64,000 bases of DNA. It comes from Zygnema cylindricum. Its lineage: Eukaryota > Streptophyta > Zygnematophyceae > Zygnematales > Zygnemataceae. How positions within the stretch are numbered: position 1 is the first letter of the stretch; the number at the start of each line of letters is the position of its first letter. The notes under the pieces are model-generated. The model worked only from the letters and a program-made list of their open reading frames with translations, did not search any database and was not told the origin of the DNA. The position numbers and the translations under genes are program-made. The stretch covers positions 186,001 to 250,000 of the forward strand of contig JBBHKE010002023.1 of the NCBI GenBank assembly GCA_037447655.1, written 5' to 3'. Of the stretch, positions 30,852 through 41,860 are shown piece by piece.

Positions 30852-32411
30852 CAATCACTTACGGAGAATATGACCGGCGACCCTCAATCTTATGTCGAGG
30901 CGAGGAGGTCGACCGATTGGGAGAGTAAGTGGAAACCGGCGTGGGAAAAAGAATTTAAGTCGGTGGTTGATAATCGAACTTTTGAGGAAGTGAAATTACC
31001 GGAGGGGAAAAAGGCGATTGATGCAAAGTGGGTCTTTAAAACCAAAATTGGAGCGTCGGGTGAAATAATTAAGTACAAGGCGAGGCTTCTGTGTAAGGGG
31101 TTCCAACAACGTGAGGGAATCGATTTTAAGGAGACTTATGCTCCCGTGGTGAAGTTCGACTCACTACGGATTATTATTGCAATTGCAGCGATGGGGAAGA
31201 AGCACATCCATCAAATGGACGTTGAGACCGCGTTTTTAAATGGTGAGTTGGAGGAAGAGGTATATATGAAAGTACCGGAAGGTGTCTCTCCTTTGAAGGA
31301 AGGAAATGTATGGCGTTTGAGAAAATCATTATATGGTTTGAAACAAGCACCACGCACTTGGTATTTGAGACTTCATCAAGTGTTATTGAAGTTTGGATTT
31401 GTACGGACTACGTCCGATTGTGGAGTTTACGTGAAAGGTGAAGGAGTTGATCAAATCATCTTTTATGTTTATGTGGATGATTTCTTGATGGCATGCGACA
31501 AGTTGGAGCGCATTAATGAGTTGAAATGTTATCTTGGATTACATTTCAAAGTAACGGATCTTGGAGAGGTACGATATATTTTGGGGATTGAAGTGATACG
31601 TGACAAGGAGGGGAACATTAAATTGAGTCAAGCTCAATATTGTAAGGAGATTTTGGAGAGATTCGGTATGACTGACGTGAAACCGCTTTCTACACCGTTG
31701 GATGCAAACCTACACATTCGTAAGTTTGAAGAGGAGGATTCTATCGACGTACCTTATCGAAAGGCGGTTGGTTCACTTATGTACCTTAGCGTTGGTACTC
31801 GTCCAGATATTTCGGCCGCGGTTTCTATCGTAAGCCGTTATTGTCACGAGCCAAAGAAGGCGCATTGGGAGGCCGTACGACGTATCTTTCGATACTTGGT
31901 TGGTACGATTGATCTTGGACTTTTGTTTACTTCTGACAAAAATTATTTGGAGTGTGTTGGGTATTGTGACGCGGATTGGGGCGGCGATTTTGATTCAAGT
32001 AAGTCTACGTCAGGATATGCATTTATTTTTGGGGGAGCTGCGATCTCGTGGAGTTCAAGGCTACAACCTACGGTTGCGTTGAGTTCCACAGAATCTGAGT
32101 ATATGGCTGCGTGTCATGCAGCTAAGGCTTCGATTTGGATTAAGGAGATGTTACGTGAGTTAAGCATTCCTATTGGTTGTATGACGATTTATTCTGACAG
32201 CATGAGTTCTATGGCGTTGGCGAAAAATCCTGTGTTTCACAAGAGGACGAAACACATCAGGATCCAATGGCATTTTGTAAGAGATTTGGTTACGACAAAT
32301 GAGATTGAATTTTCGTACGTACCAACTAAAGAGGAGGCGGCTGATTTGTTGACAAAGGCTGCTACACATGATGTGTTTGAGAGGGGACGACCAAAACTTG
32401 GATTATTTTGA
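30852..32411 (+). CDS. pol: Copia-1 reverse transcriptase and RNase H
   Basis: Open from the codon after the TAG to a TGA at 32409. The first ATG is at 30870 (numbering below). RT shows KWVFKTKIGASGEIIKYKAR (54-70), HQMDVETAFLNGE with catalytic Asp117, SLYGLKQAPRTWY and the YVDD box at 201-204. RNase H shows YCDADWGG (Asp367), SSTESEYMAA (Glu near 408) and YSDSMSS (Asp443), so all catalytic residues are present. The end has HKRTKHIRIQWHFVRD and ADLLTKA. If expressed only by readthrough, RT would be made at a fraction of Gag-PR-IN. Re-initiation at 30870 is an alternative. Confidence 0.92.
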   Translation, partial: QSLTENMTGDPQSYVEARRSTDWESKWKPAWEKEFKSVVDNRTFEEVKLPEGKKAIDAKWVFKTKIGASGEIIKYKARLLCKGFQQREGIDFKETYAPVVKFDSLRIIIAIAAMGKKHIHQMDVETAFLNGELEEEVYMKVPEGVSPLKEGNVWRLRKSLYGLKQAPRTWYLRLHQVLLKFGFVRTTSDCGVYVKGEGVDQIIFYVYVDDFLMACDKLERINELKCYLGLHFKVTDLGEVRYILGIEVIRDKEGNIKLSQAQYCKEILERFGMTDVKPLSTPLDANLHIRKFEEEDSIDVPYRKAVGSLMYLSVGTRPDISAAVSIVSRYCHEPKKAHWEAVRRIFRYLVGTIDLGLLFTSDKNYLECVGYCDADWGGDFDSSKSTSGYAFIFGGAAISWSSRLQPTVALSSTESEYMAACHAAKASIWIKEMLRELSIPIGCMTIYSDSMSSMALAKNPVFHKRTKHIRIQWHFVRDLVTTNEIEFSYVPTKEEAADLLTKAATHDVFERGRPKLGLF

Positions 32412-32432
32412 AGAGTTTGGCGATTCCGACAA

Positions 32433-32444
32433 TAAGAGGGGGAT
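32433..32444 (+). other. Copia-1 polypurine tract
   Basis: TAAGAGGGGGAT directly before the 3' LTR TG, the plus-strand primer position. Confidence 0.8.
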
Positions 32445-33066
32445 TGTTGGATTATTGTCGTTTCGCGGTATTTCCGCGAAGCGTCATACCAACATTTAAT
32501 TGTAGACGTGAAGTACCACGTCATCATACGAAATGTACGATGTAAGTTTCGTGGTACTAATTTTGAAGCGTCCGCGAACGAAACATACTATTTCGTTTCG
32601 CGTGACTTTTGTCTTCATGTACAGATGTTTGATTTTGCGTGCAGGTGTACTTGTGAAGCGACACGTGTTAAGTCAACGTTTTGGAGTTTGTTGTTTCGAA
32701 GGAAGAAAGCGCGTGCGCCTTCCTTCGTGGAATTTTCATTGAAGAGTGCACAGTCAGCTAGGGACAGACTTCGTCGCTACGCTAAGTTCTGCTTGTCTTA
32801 TCTTGTTGTCTCTTAGTGTAGAGTAGCGAGTATATATAGGCAGCAGTGTACATGTGCAGAGTATTAATTAATCAACCAATTAATCATAGAGGATTAATAG
32901 TGAAGAGAGAGAAGAGAGAAGAGACATGATGTAAAGAGGCTTCGGCCAAGAACACTTAAAAATCTTTTTGGCTGAATATTCCTCTTGTCTTTTATGAGCT
33001 TCCGCTGTGTAATGTTTTTTGTATTGTGAATTATTATTGTAAAACTCTTTTGCTTAAGATCCTACA
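32445..33066 (+). repeat. Copia-1 3' LTR
   Basis: 622 bp, the same length as the 5' LTR. Differences seen by eye include TTGTTGACG/TTGTAGACG, TTCTACTTG/TTCTGCTTG, GTAAAGTAG/GTAGAGTAG and AAGTTCC/AAGATCC. Confidence 0.97.
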
Positions 33067-33872
33067 AAACATTCAAGGCCCGTGTTAAAGCGCGAGTTGT
33101 ATCTATTGCGACTGCTTCCAGCAGCGATTGTAGCACTGTATGAGCACCGGAATAATCTTTCAGGAGGCTTTCCGTCTGTATCGCTATCCGTCAACCGAAA
33201 CATCGATTGACTTGCAGCACTTGTAGGAAGTTTTGGAAAAGTAAGCTCCACTTTTTGTTCCAACAGGTACTGATCCGGCGGTTTCAATAGGCTGCCGTAC
33301 AAGTTGACAATTCCTGCAAAGGCATCGTGTCCTTCTTTGACCATCGCATTCTCGAAGAGAAGTCCGAAGGTCGTGGAAGCTGGTAGCAAGAGGAGAGATA
33401 AAAGGAGGTCCGTGAAATCTTTTCCTGCTTCCATGTAAAGAATCTGTCCACTTTTCTGCACAAATAATAAAGCGGTGTGGAAAATATAACTTATGCTAAC
33501 AGTGTTTTTCATTTATTTTTCCAAAACGCAAGAATTGTGCATAAATTTAAACAACGTAATTTTTCTGCATACTCCTGAATTGGAAATGCATATCTGGATA
33601 TACGTGAACTGCTGTTCGACAAATATTTCACCTTATCTCCTAAAAGAGTGATCATTATTGGAGAAGAATCTGAAGCAGCCATTGGATCCTTTTTTCAATC
33701 AATTCTTCTTTGGATCAGTGCTCCTGCAAACTACGTTTTCTGGCTTTCTATCTAATACTCCAAATATATTCCGAAACCTGTTACCGAATTTCTGCAGCTT
33801 GTAAAGAGCGATTTTGTCAGCAAAATATTTGCCCTGACTGGCACTGCCGGAATCATCTGAAGTCAGAAAGAC

Positions 33873-35175
33873 ACGCTGTGTCTACTTTCCTTCTCCAAGG
33901 TTTTGAAACATATGGAACTTCTACTGAAAGCTCAACAGAAGATTGGAGACCACGGACGTTCATATCGCATCTTTGGGGGACGGCGGTAAATAAAGTTTCT
34001 TTACATCGGTAAATACATAACACTCAAATATATAACACTCACATTTAAATAGTAATTTTCATATAGTACTATAGGATATTAATGTAGTAGATAATATACG
34101 GTTATAATATGGTATAACAGCATAGTATAGTATAGTATAGTATAGTATAGTATAGTATAGTATAGTATAGTATAGTATAGTATAGTATAGTATAGTATAG
34201 TATAGTATAGTATAGTATAGTATAGTATAGTATAGTATAGTATAGTATAGTATAGTATAGTATAAGTATAGTACAATATAGTACTATAACGGTATTAGAC
34301 ATACGTACGCACACACGTTTAGTCTACACATATTATTTATATCGTACATTTTGAAAAATAACCATTGGTCTCACCGGTTTCATATTGTTCGTCGGGTCTT
34401 TATTATTTCTGCATTCCTGAAATAGTGATCGCCGTTTTAGCATGCTATCACAAATTTAAAATGTTAAAGCGTCTTTATTTCATGTTTGAAATTCTTTGGG
34501 ATTCACCGACTATCTTTGCATGATTGAAAGAAACCCCCAGAGGTCAGCAGGAAATGCACATCACATGCATGGAAAAAGTAACAAAACAAACATGCGTAAA
34601 AAAAACGAAAGTCAATCGAAAGTTGATAAAGGTCGGCATGTGATTTTGACTTTACGAAAAAGGAATGCTAGTTTCAGAGAAACCAGTTTTGATGTAGATA
34701 AAATATACCATCATTTGTACAAAATTTTGAAAATTGGTAGCTTGGATTAGAAAAGGGATAATAAACCGTACGAACACTGAAAATTTTTGTACGAAAACTT
34801 TAATGTGATACAATAATTGGTTAAAATTTCTCGGCGTGAGTCTCAGTACCAAAAAGAGAAAATTTTCTGCTGAAAAACAAGAATGCATGGCTTTTCTATT
34901 CGATGGTTTTGTGGAACGTTGGCTTTCTCCTTACGTTCTTCTTTCCTTGTTTTCTTCCATTTTCCAGCAGCATTTTCATGTTCCAATGTGTTTTCGGAAT
35001 TTTCCAACGACTTTTTGACTTCACATTCTGCCAGTTAGGGCAACTGCATATTTTTGACAAGCTGTAAAAATTCGGTTAATTTTTTAGAGGATCTTTGGAG
35101 GATTAAATAGAAAGCCAAAATTCACATTTGCAGCAGCACTAATAAAAAAGAGTGGAATCACGGAACGAAGAAACT
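33873..35175 (+). promoter_or_regulatory. Upstream region of the 415-aa DUF674 gene
   Basis: Collinear with 49230-50543 upstream of the sister gene at 50544. It includes the TATAG array at 34126, a stretch TTTTTGTACGAAAACTTTAATGTGATACAAT, and the reverse complement of the CCATGC-TTCTTG module found upstream of the minus-strand genes. No gene is seen. The frames at 34496 and 34652 are not supported. Confidence 0.5.
34126..34260. repeat. (TATAG)n pentanucleotide microsatellite
   Basis: 27 perfect TATAG units plus partial units at both ends. The orthologous place near 49446 has about three or four units. The minus-strand YYTIL frames are an artefact of the repeat. Confidence 0.98.
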
Positions 35176-37785
35176 ATGGCTGCTTCAGGTTCTTCTTCCG
35201 TTCCTCCAATAAGAATCAATCTTCTCGGAGATAAGGTGAAGTATTTTCCAATGTCAGTATGGTAATGCAAAGAATAGTTGTTCAAGTCCATGTTTATTCA
35301 ATTCCGGTTTATGCAAAAAAATTGAAGCTATGCTGAAAATAATCCTTATGAAATTTCGGTTTATGTAAAATGTTTGAAGTTTTCCTTCAAGTTTAAGTGC
35401 AAAAACTTCTGCTTTTGGCAAAATGGATTACAACTGAAGAACGATGTTTCATACTCCCTTTTTCTGTGCAGAAAAGCGGAAAAATTCTTTACATGGAAGC
35501 AGGAAAAGACTTCACGGATCTCCTTTTCTCTCTCCTCCTCCTACCAGCTTCCACCACCTTCGGCCTCCTCTTCGAGAATGGGATGTTCAAAGAAAGGGAG
35601 GACGTCTTTGCAGGAATCGTCAACTTGTACGGCAGCCTGCTGCAACTGCAGGATCATTATTTGCTTGAAAAAAAATCTGAGCTTATTTCCCCGAAGCTTC
35701 CTATTGGTGCTACAAGTCAACCAATGTTCCGATTGACAAATAGCAGCACAGATGGAAACCCTAAAAAACTTTACCGATGCTCATACAATGTTACGTACCC
35801 CACCTCGGGTCTTGCATGTAACAACAAAGTATCGACAAATTACAACTCTCGTTGCAAGGATTGCAACAGCGGAAACATGACAGTGGAAGTGACATTGGTA
35901 GACGATTCTGGTCCAGTAGCAAATGTGAACGCTGCAGGTCGGAGCATGAAAGGTTTTGTAAAGGAGACTGTCACATTTGTCGTCACAGATGACTTGGAAA
36001 TCTTTCCTGCTTCGACTATAAAAACATTCACTATATTGAATCGTTTAAAAGTTTGTAAGCTCGAGGATTTGGAGAGCCTCGAGGTTGACGTCGATGCAAA
36101 AACGGTAATATATTTCCACTTACTATCGTTGTTCAAAAAATGCTTATATTTCTCGAGGAACGTACGTAGGAAAGGATCATGTGAAATTGGAAATTTGATT
36201 GAGTGAAGATTTTTTATTTTTACTTATTTATTAGACGTTCTTACAATATATTCCTGGGTGTTGTGTTTGAGATGGAATAGTGAATTTTTACAACAGTTTA
36301 GTACAAATTAGCGATTCATACCATCTTGTTGACAAAACAGGATCCTTTACATGTGACCAGTCGCCCTGTTTTGCAAGTAATATAAGGAGATAAAAGCTGC
36401 AATTCTTATTATAGATGTCCAATAGTCGAGATTTTTCTAGCAATCTAGGTTGTTCAACTATCATTTTTGCAAATTACAACAGCCCCTGTCCTAGGTGTTT
36501 TGGCAGTTTTATGACGAAAATGTTGATAATGAAGAAAAAAAGTGATACTACAGCAAAAAAGTTACCTGCAAATCAAACAGATCCTATAAATTCGTTTTCC
36601 GGATTTGTGAAAGAACATGTTAGGTTTTTTGTGACTGATAATCTGGATTTTTTTCCTGCTTCAACCATAAAAACATTCAGTTTATTGAACCGTTTGAAAG
36701 TTGGAAAAACGGAGGATTTGAAAAGCCTGGAGGTTGTTATAGACTCAATAAAGGTGACTATAATCCGAAAGATAATGAAAACATTGAAGAATAGTAATTA
36801 AATGATTAATATACTTATCATTTCAATGTCATTCTTTGATTATTTATTTGTTAATTGGCAGATTAGAGTTTGTCTCCGGAAAGTATCTCATGAGTTACAC
36901 GTGGAAACATGTCTAGTACTTTTTGCTTTATTGGTTTATACTTTAACTTGAACAACTATCCTTGCAGTCTACAACAATCTCTTGCTTGTTTTTTGAGCTT
37001 GCTTGTTTTTTGAGCCGTTTTTTTCATAGTTTTGATTTGTTCACTTTAGGGGTGTAGTTTAAACCAGGATTAAAACAAAAAACAAGCTAGTAAACAGGTA
37101 ACAATAATCAAGTTTAACCTCCATTTTTTTCTGTTTTGAGTTATTATTGCAGGCAAGTGAGATTATATATGCTTCTTACGCAAGTAAAACAGTTTTGAAT
37201 GATGTCTTTGGTGGCGATTTCAAGTATTATATTTCGCTGCGTAAGTATTAAACTTGGAAAATAGAAATTAATAAGACATATAATTGCCAAGAAGTGTAGA
37301 TTAAATCAAATGTTCATATTTCAATTAAACATTTTGTATGGCAGTATAAGGTGTCAAAAGATGCCAAACTTTTTAATACGGTGCTTCAACTTTGCTATAG
37401 GTGTAACGGTCTTTAGAGAGTAGCGTTACAAAATTTTAGGGTTGAATAGTGGATATCAGATACAACAGGCCAATAAAGTCGGTCAATGAATAGTAGAAGC
37501 AGGGAACTGATTGAGTTTGAATTAAATCTAAACTTAAAACCTTGAAACGTCAAAAGTATTGGTACAAATTGCTTTCCTAGAAGCTTTTGCATGGCATTAG
37601 CTGAAAATTGTTTAACTGCAAAGGAATTTAACTTTTGAAACTTACATGTCCTTGCAGGCGGTCGCTGTTACAATTCAGCCGTAGAGCTGAAAAGAAGCGT
37701 CATTCGGCTTCAGTTGGAGCAAATTTCTCTTTTTGATTTCGTAAAATCCATCTGGATTATATGGAAGAATTTGTTTTACGGTTAA
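35176..37785 (+). CDS. DUF674 family protein, 415 aa, with second partial repeat
   Basis: Five-exon model: 35176-35235 (MAASGSSSVPPIRINLLGDK), 35472-36104, 36415-36753, 37153-37240 and 37658-37785, ending at TAA. Phases are 0, 0, 0 and 1 and the frame stays open throughout. Exon 2 holds the full first repeat: KSGKILYMEAGKDF, YRC, CKDCNSGNMTVEV, GFVKETVTFVVTDDLE. Exon 3 holds a second, shorter repeat with CPRCFGSFMTKM and GFVKEHVRFFVTDNLDFFPAS. Exon 4 gives ASKTVLNDVFGGDFK. Exon 5 adds a novel tail (GRCYNSAVELKRS). Gene function is unknown for the family. The exon 5 call is the weakest part. Without it the protein would end soon after 37241. Confidence 0.7.
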
Positions 37786-38538
37786 ATTGTTTGTCTATGC
37801 TTGTTGAAGTCTACAAAAAGGAGAAATCGAGTTAAAAGCGAGTCAGCAATGTTATGAAGTCATATATGCACAAATAAGCATAAGCAGTAAAATGATACTA
37901 AACATAAAAGCAGTGCTCCGATTTGGCCATAGCGATTGAAAAGGTTCGTTTTTTCAGATTTTGTCGGTTTCTTTTTGATTGTATGACAGAATTTGATTTA
38001 CGGTTAAATTAATATGTCCACGCTTTAGTCTGTGAAAAGTGGAAATCGAGTTAAGAGCAAGTCGCAATGTTGTGAGCCCAGAAGACAAAGATAACAGGGA
38101 AGTACTTTTACATAAGAAATCAGTGCGAACTTTTGAGAACCTTGATATAACACTGACAAGACTTTCAAAAAATATGAAATGAGTACCTAATGCTTTTGGA
38201 ATTTACCTCAATGTAAAGCATTTTTCACATTTTTTGTTTCTTTCTTTATGTATCTCCCATTATTTCTAACACTTTTTCGAGCTTTTAAATTGTTGAATTT
38301 TTTGTCTCCTACTTACCAGACATTGCCAGACTGAATGCAACACAATCTAGAATAACATAGGACAACGACTGTTTGTAAAGATTGATACATTATAGCTCTT
38401 AAAATGAAACGAATAAAAAAACAAAATTGAAACGAAGAAAAATCAATGGGAATCATGAATGTGGTGGAACATTCAAAGGGAAATAATGGAAATATGTAAC
38501 CATACGAAACAAAGACACAGCGCTCCAAAACGAGAAAG
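37786..38538. repeat. 3' flank with duplicated terminal-exon sequence
   Basis: The segment 37730-37870 (TTTTTGATT, TTTACGGTTAAATT, GAAATCGAGTTAA, GAGTC and GCAATGTT) recurs in diverged form at 37965-38080. This is a tandem duplication of the last exon and 3' flank of the DUF674 gene. Confidence 0.6.
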
Positions 38539-38755
38539 TACTTCGCCCATTGATATTAGAGTTAATCACTCTACTTCCGGGGTTGTGTTTTTTGACCCGA
38601 AACCATAAATCAGCGTTGATTACACTTGTTATAGTAAGTGATTCACAACAAGAGTGGTTCACAACAAGAGACACTGGAAAATGTAATCTAGTGCAGTTAG
38701 TTTTTATAAGTGTTAACGCTAATAATTCGCCAACTCTAATACTGATGGACGTGTA
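38539..38755. mobile_element. MITE, about 217 bp
   Basis: The left end TACTTCGCCCATTGATATTA pairs with the right end read as TACACGTCCATCAGTATTA, flanked by TA. An internal repeat, TTCACAACAAGAG, occurs twice. Confidence 0.7.
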
Positions 38756-39849
38756 GTAGATAATAATGTCAAGAGGAATGATACTCCGAGAACTTCTATG
38801 TCATTCTCAGGCTAGAAACTAAAGATGGTTATTGCACACATAAAAATTCATTTATTTATAATTGTGAAAGAGGCCATTTTCACCGCGGTCATACTTAAAT
38901 CAGATTACATGTCACAGTTCATACTTTTCCAGTATTGAAAGATTCCCGTCACTAAGACACACCAATCACTGGCCAATTTTGAAATTTCCCTGTCACGAAT
39001 ACATACCAATCACTAGATTTCGTATAGACAGACTACACGATGGATGGAAGAGAACATGGTCCATGACAAGGCATCATGCCACTCCCATTAAGCAAAGAGC
39101 AACTTATAGTCGTATTATATACAAACACTAGATTTGGTTGGAGTTGGAACTGTGCAAATTTTATTGTTTTATGCTAACTTTACAAATTTTAATTTATTAC
39201 ATACTAAAGAAGGCCAGATGTCAAGAAATGGTATATGGACAATGTCGTGGATGATAAATGTCAAATACACAAAACATACATTCCATGTGTGTGTAGAATA
39301 AAAGATCATATTAGGTCATTGTCCAATTTGAAGACTATGAGACTGCCAAAAACCCGATATAAGGTAATTAAACAGACTAGCCTTTCGTACTCCTTGTTAA
39401 GTCTAACAAACAACTTCTATGCTAAAATGAGTCTAAGAAACGAAAGCATGATTGTCTAAAAACATTATCGACATCCTTTCACCTTATCACTCCACACACA
39501 ACGGCACATTGTCAAACCTAGAACTAAAACTAGGTGATTGTTGAACATAAAAAAACATTAAGATCTTAGACGGATATTGACTTTATGCTTTTTCTGTTAG
39601 ACCAAAAACTGATTAGCTTTGGTCTAAGCACCTTAAATTGCGCAGAAAGTGTTTTTTGTTTTTTTGAAACTGAGCATCCCCATGTTTTGACCACATTAAA
39701 TTAGACGGTTAGCACCTATACTACCCTCAACATGAGATCATAGTTGTTCCAATTGTAACTATAAAAGATTGTCAGGCTTGAAAACACTAAAATAAGCCCT
39801 ATCTTTTAAAACTTTCCAACTACTGACAACTTTGCTTTAAAAACTCTTT
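38756..39849. other. No feature recognised
   Basis: AT-rich sequence without splice-supported frames or clear repeats. The 74-residue frame at 39235 has no motif. Confidence 0.5.
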
Positions 39850-40690
39850 AAAAACTTTCCCGAAGACGTCATTTTTCTAGAATTTTCTTGCTCGTATAGG
39901 CCGATCGGACAATCTAGCAAGGCAACCAACAAGGCACAAATACACCACCCAAGAAAATAGTAAAAACGTCACTTAAGAATAAAACGTAAATATGTCACTT
40001 TGAAATTGACTTAAAAAACTTCAAATATTCCTCACATATTTTTTTATTGTCCCTCAAGAAATGTAAGTATTCTACAAACAAAACTAGCGTGCAAACATCT
40101 CAACTTTTTTGTGCGTCAACTTCATCATCAAGGCTATAAAAATCTTCGAGCTTAACAAAATTTTACAAGATTCAACAAACCGAATGTCTTTATTGTCGAA
40201 AGCAACAAACATCTCTAAGCTATCGGTTATCCTTTACATATAACAACCTGTAGCATTCACACTAGGATTTGTTAATGTTTATGCCATATTAGCATATAAA
40301 GTACTAATTTAGTGTAAGGAGACGTGGTCAATTTTAGTCCACTTCCTTAATTAGGGTTTCTAATGTTGCTAACACTACTTTGAGATTTTCCCCCAGAAAA
40401 AGTTCGTGACCGAATTAGTGTTACTATCTCTAATAACGATGGACACTGTTCTGGACCGGAATCGTCTACCATTGTCACTTATGCTGTCGAGTTCCTGCTG
40501 TTGCAGTTGCAACGAGCGTTGAAATCTATAGGTACTATGTTTTTACATGGATATGCTTGCTGTTTGCAACATTTGTACAGTATGCTCAACGGTAACATTT
40601 CTGAAGATTTATGTCTGCACTGCTATTCTCAACGGGAACATGGATTGACTAGCACCACCAATAGGAAATGTCGGAGAAGTAAAGGGTTGT
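39850..40690 (-). pseudogene. DUF674 pseudogene with MITE insertion
   Basis: Minus-strand pieces in order: 40451-40680 (VTMVDDSGP region and upstream remnants), 40107-40235 (LEMFVAFDNKDIRFVES-like, with KLEDFYSLDDEVDAQK) and 39850-39925 (exon 3, GATTGTCCGATCGGCC and GACGTCTTCGGGAA). Between the first two is a MITE fragment (about 40250-40450) with the GGAGACGTGG core and a CGATGGACA end. Stops and frameshifts are many. Confidence 0.7.
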
Positions 40691-40870
40691 TGGTTTTGTT
40701 TTTTTATATAAAAAAATTACGAATGAGAAAAAAACCCTATATATATTTATACTTGCGACGCGCCGCGCGACGCGAGGCGTCCTAAAGCGAAATTGGAGTG
40801 AAAGGAGTGAAAGGTGACGTGGACCCTTTCACACGCGACCTTCAGTCCTAAAAACGCTCGATTCAGGTAA
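40690..40870. repeat. Dispersed element shared with 14422-14620
   Basis: GTTGTTGG, a T-rich run, then ACGAATGAG, AAAACCCT and ATATTTATACT, followed by GC-rich CGACGCGCCGCGCGACGC and GGAGTGAAAGGAGTGAAAGG. Part of it is found in opposite arrangement at 14440-14620. Class unknown. Confidence 0.55.
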
Positions 40871-40984
40871 ATAATATCCACTTTTTTTCCAACAGGTACA
40901 CATCCTTCACTATTTTTTTGCCATCTTTACTTCGTGCACACATGTCAAATTTTCGATTGAAAACCGCCAATCAGAAGGTGAAAT

Positions 40985-41085
40985 TCCCCTCTGTCTCCCT
41001 TTACGCTGGCCCCCCTCTATTCCTCTCTTACTCCCTCCTCCCTACATCCCCCTCTCTCCCCCTCCTCTCCTGCCCCTCAAGAAGA
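40985..41085 (+). repeat. Homopyrimidine tract
   Basis: CCCCCTCT-type runs with few purines. It is the diverged sister of the tract at 43880-43970. Confidence 0.7.
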
Positions 41086-41149
41086 TAAAATCGGCCTTTG
41101 AATCGTAGCCGTTGGTTTAACTATCTAACAAGTGTGCACGGAGAAAAAT

Positions 41150-41573
41150 GTTTTGTAAGTGGCGAGAAAACCATTAAGCAGGTTGCCGAACACTTTAGGA
41201 TTCCTGGCAAGATATCCAATCCTTCCTAGTCATGCTATTCTTGTAGAAGTGGTGGATACAAGAGAAAGGAGGAGAGATAAAAAGAGATCCGTGTGTCCGC
41301 TGGTCTATGCAAAAGAAAAAGATGTGAAATTACACTATAGTTCATGTTTACAAGTTCTTCATGCCTTATTATATTATATTTTGCGAAAAACCAGAACTTC
41401 GCATAACTTTAAACTGGTTTTTCCGCATAAACTTCTTTTTTTAGGAATATATTTCTACATGAACCTGAAATTGGTATTCTCTGCCTTATCATACTGAGGT
41501 GAAAAAAGTTCACCTTATCTCATAGAAGACTGATTTATATTGGAGAAATGGGAGAAGAAGCTGATTCAGCCAC
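41150..41573 (-). pseudogene. DUF674 pseudogene, truncated (exons 1 and 2 start)
   Basis: Exon 1 is at 41514-41573 on the minus strand with the start changed to GTG and an in-frame TAA (ATATAA). Exon 2 remnants at 41170-41320 correspond to the DLLLSLL to NLYGS part. The second half of the gene is missing, and homopyrimidine sequence abuts it. It was duplicated as a block with 44060-44470. Confidence 0.65.
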
Positions 41574-41860
41574 AGTTAGTTTCTTCTTCTCCTGGTCCCA
41601 TTTTTTTCTTTTGAGTGCTCTTGCGGAATATGAATCCTTGCATCTTCTAAATACACTAAAATTTGTTACCGAAATTTTACAGCTCGTAGAGCGTCATTTT
41701 GTCAAAAACAAATTGTTGCACACTGGCAGAATATGAAGTCAGAAAGCCTTTCCAATACTCTCTAATTCCATAAAAAGTGTAGCAAGCTCATTGCAAAAAT
41801 CCAACATCTTCCCCCCTTTTATCCATACTCCTAAATTTTTTGATCAGCTAACTGTTGTTG

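Larger units (their letters stand above)
27075..33071 (+). mobile_element. Complete young Ty1/copia retrotransposon (Copia-1)
   Basis: TSD AAACA occurs at 27075-27079 and 33067-33071. LTRs of 622 bp start TGTTGG and end CCTACA, with a PBS, polypurine tract and gag-pol in copia order (Gag, two zinc knuckles, PR, IN, RT, RNase H). The LTRs differ at about 7 positions (roughly 1.1%). The empty site is seen in the paralog at 22901-22940 (GTTGAAACATTCAAGG), which proves the borders. The coding region has two single-base frame errors and one in-frame stop, described separately. Confidence 0.97.
26521..33682 (-). pseudogene. DUF674 gene split by a copia element
   Basis: This is a duplicate of the gene at 22361-23530 with about 10-12 differences over 1.48 kb by eye. 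Exon 1 is at 33632-33682, exon 2 is cut into 33072-33455 and 26792-27079, and exon 3 is at 26521-26619. The copia insertion lies in exon 2 between the LFRC part and the CKKC part. Independently, the exon 3 acceptor AG has become AC (GCCAC before GCTCTTGAG), so splicing would fail even without the insertion. The duplicate block spans about 26402-27079 plus 33067-33870. A short transcript into the LTR is possible, but no full protein is. Confidence 0.9.

Noticed and set aside
34079-34314. YYTIL-repeat proteins on the minus strand
   Set aside because: Pure translation of the TATAG microsatellite.
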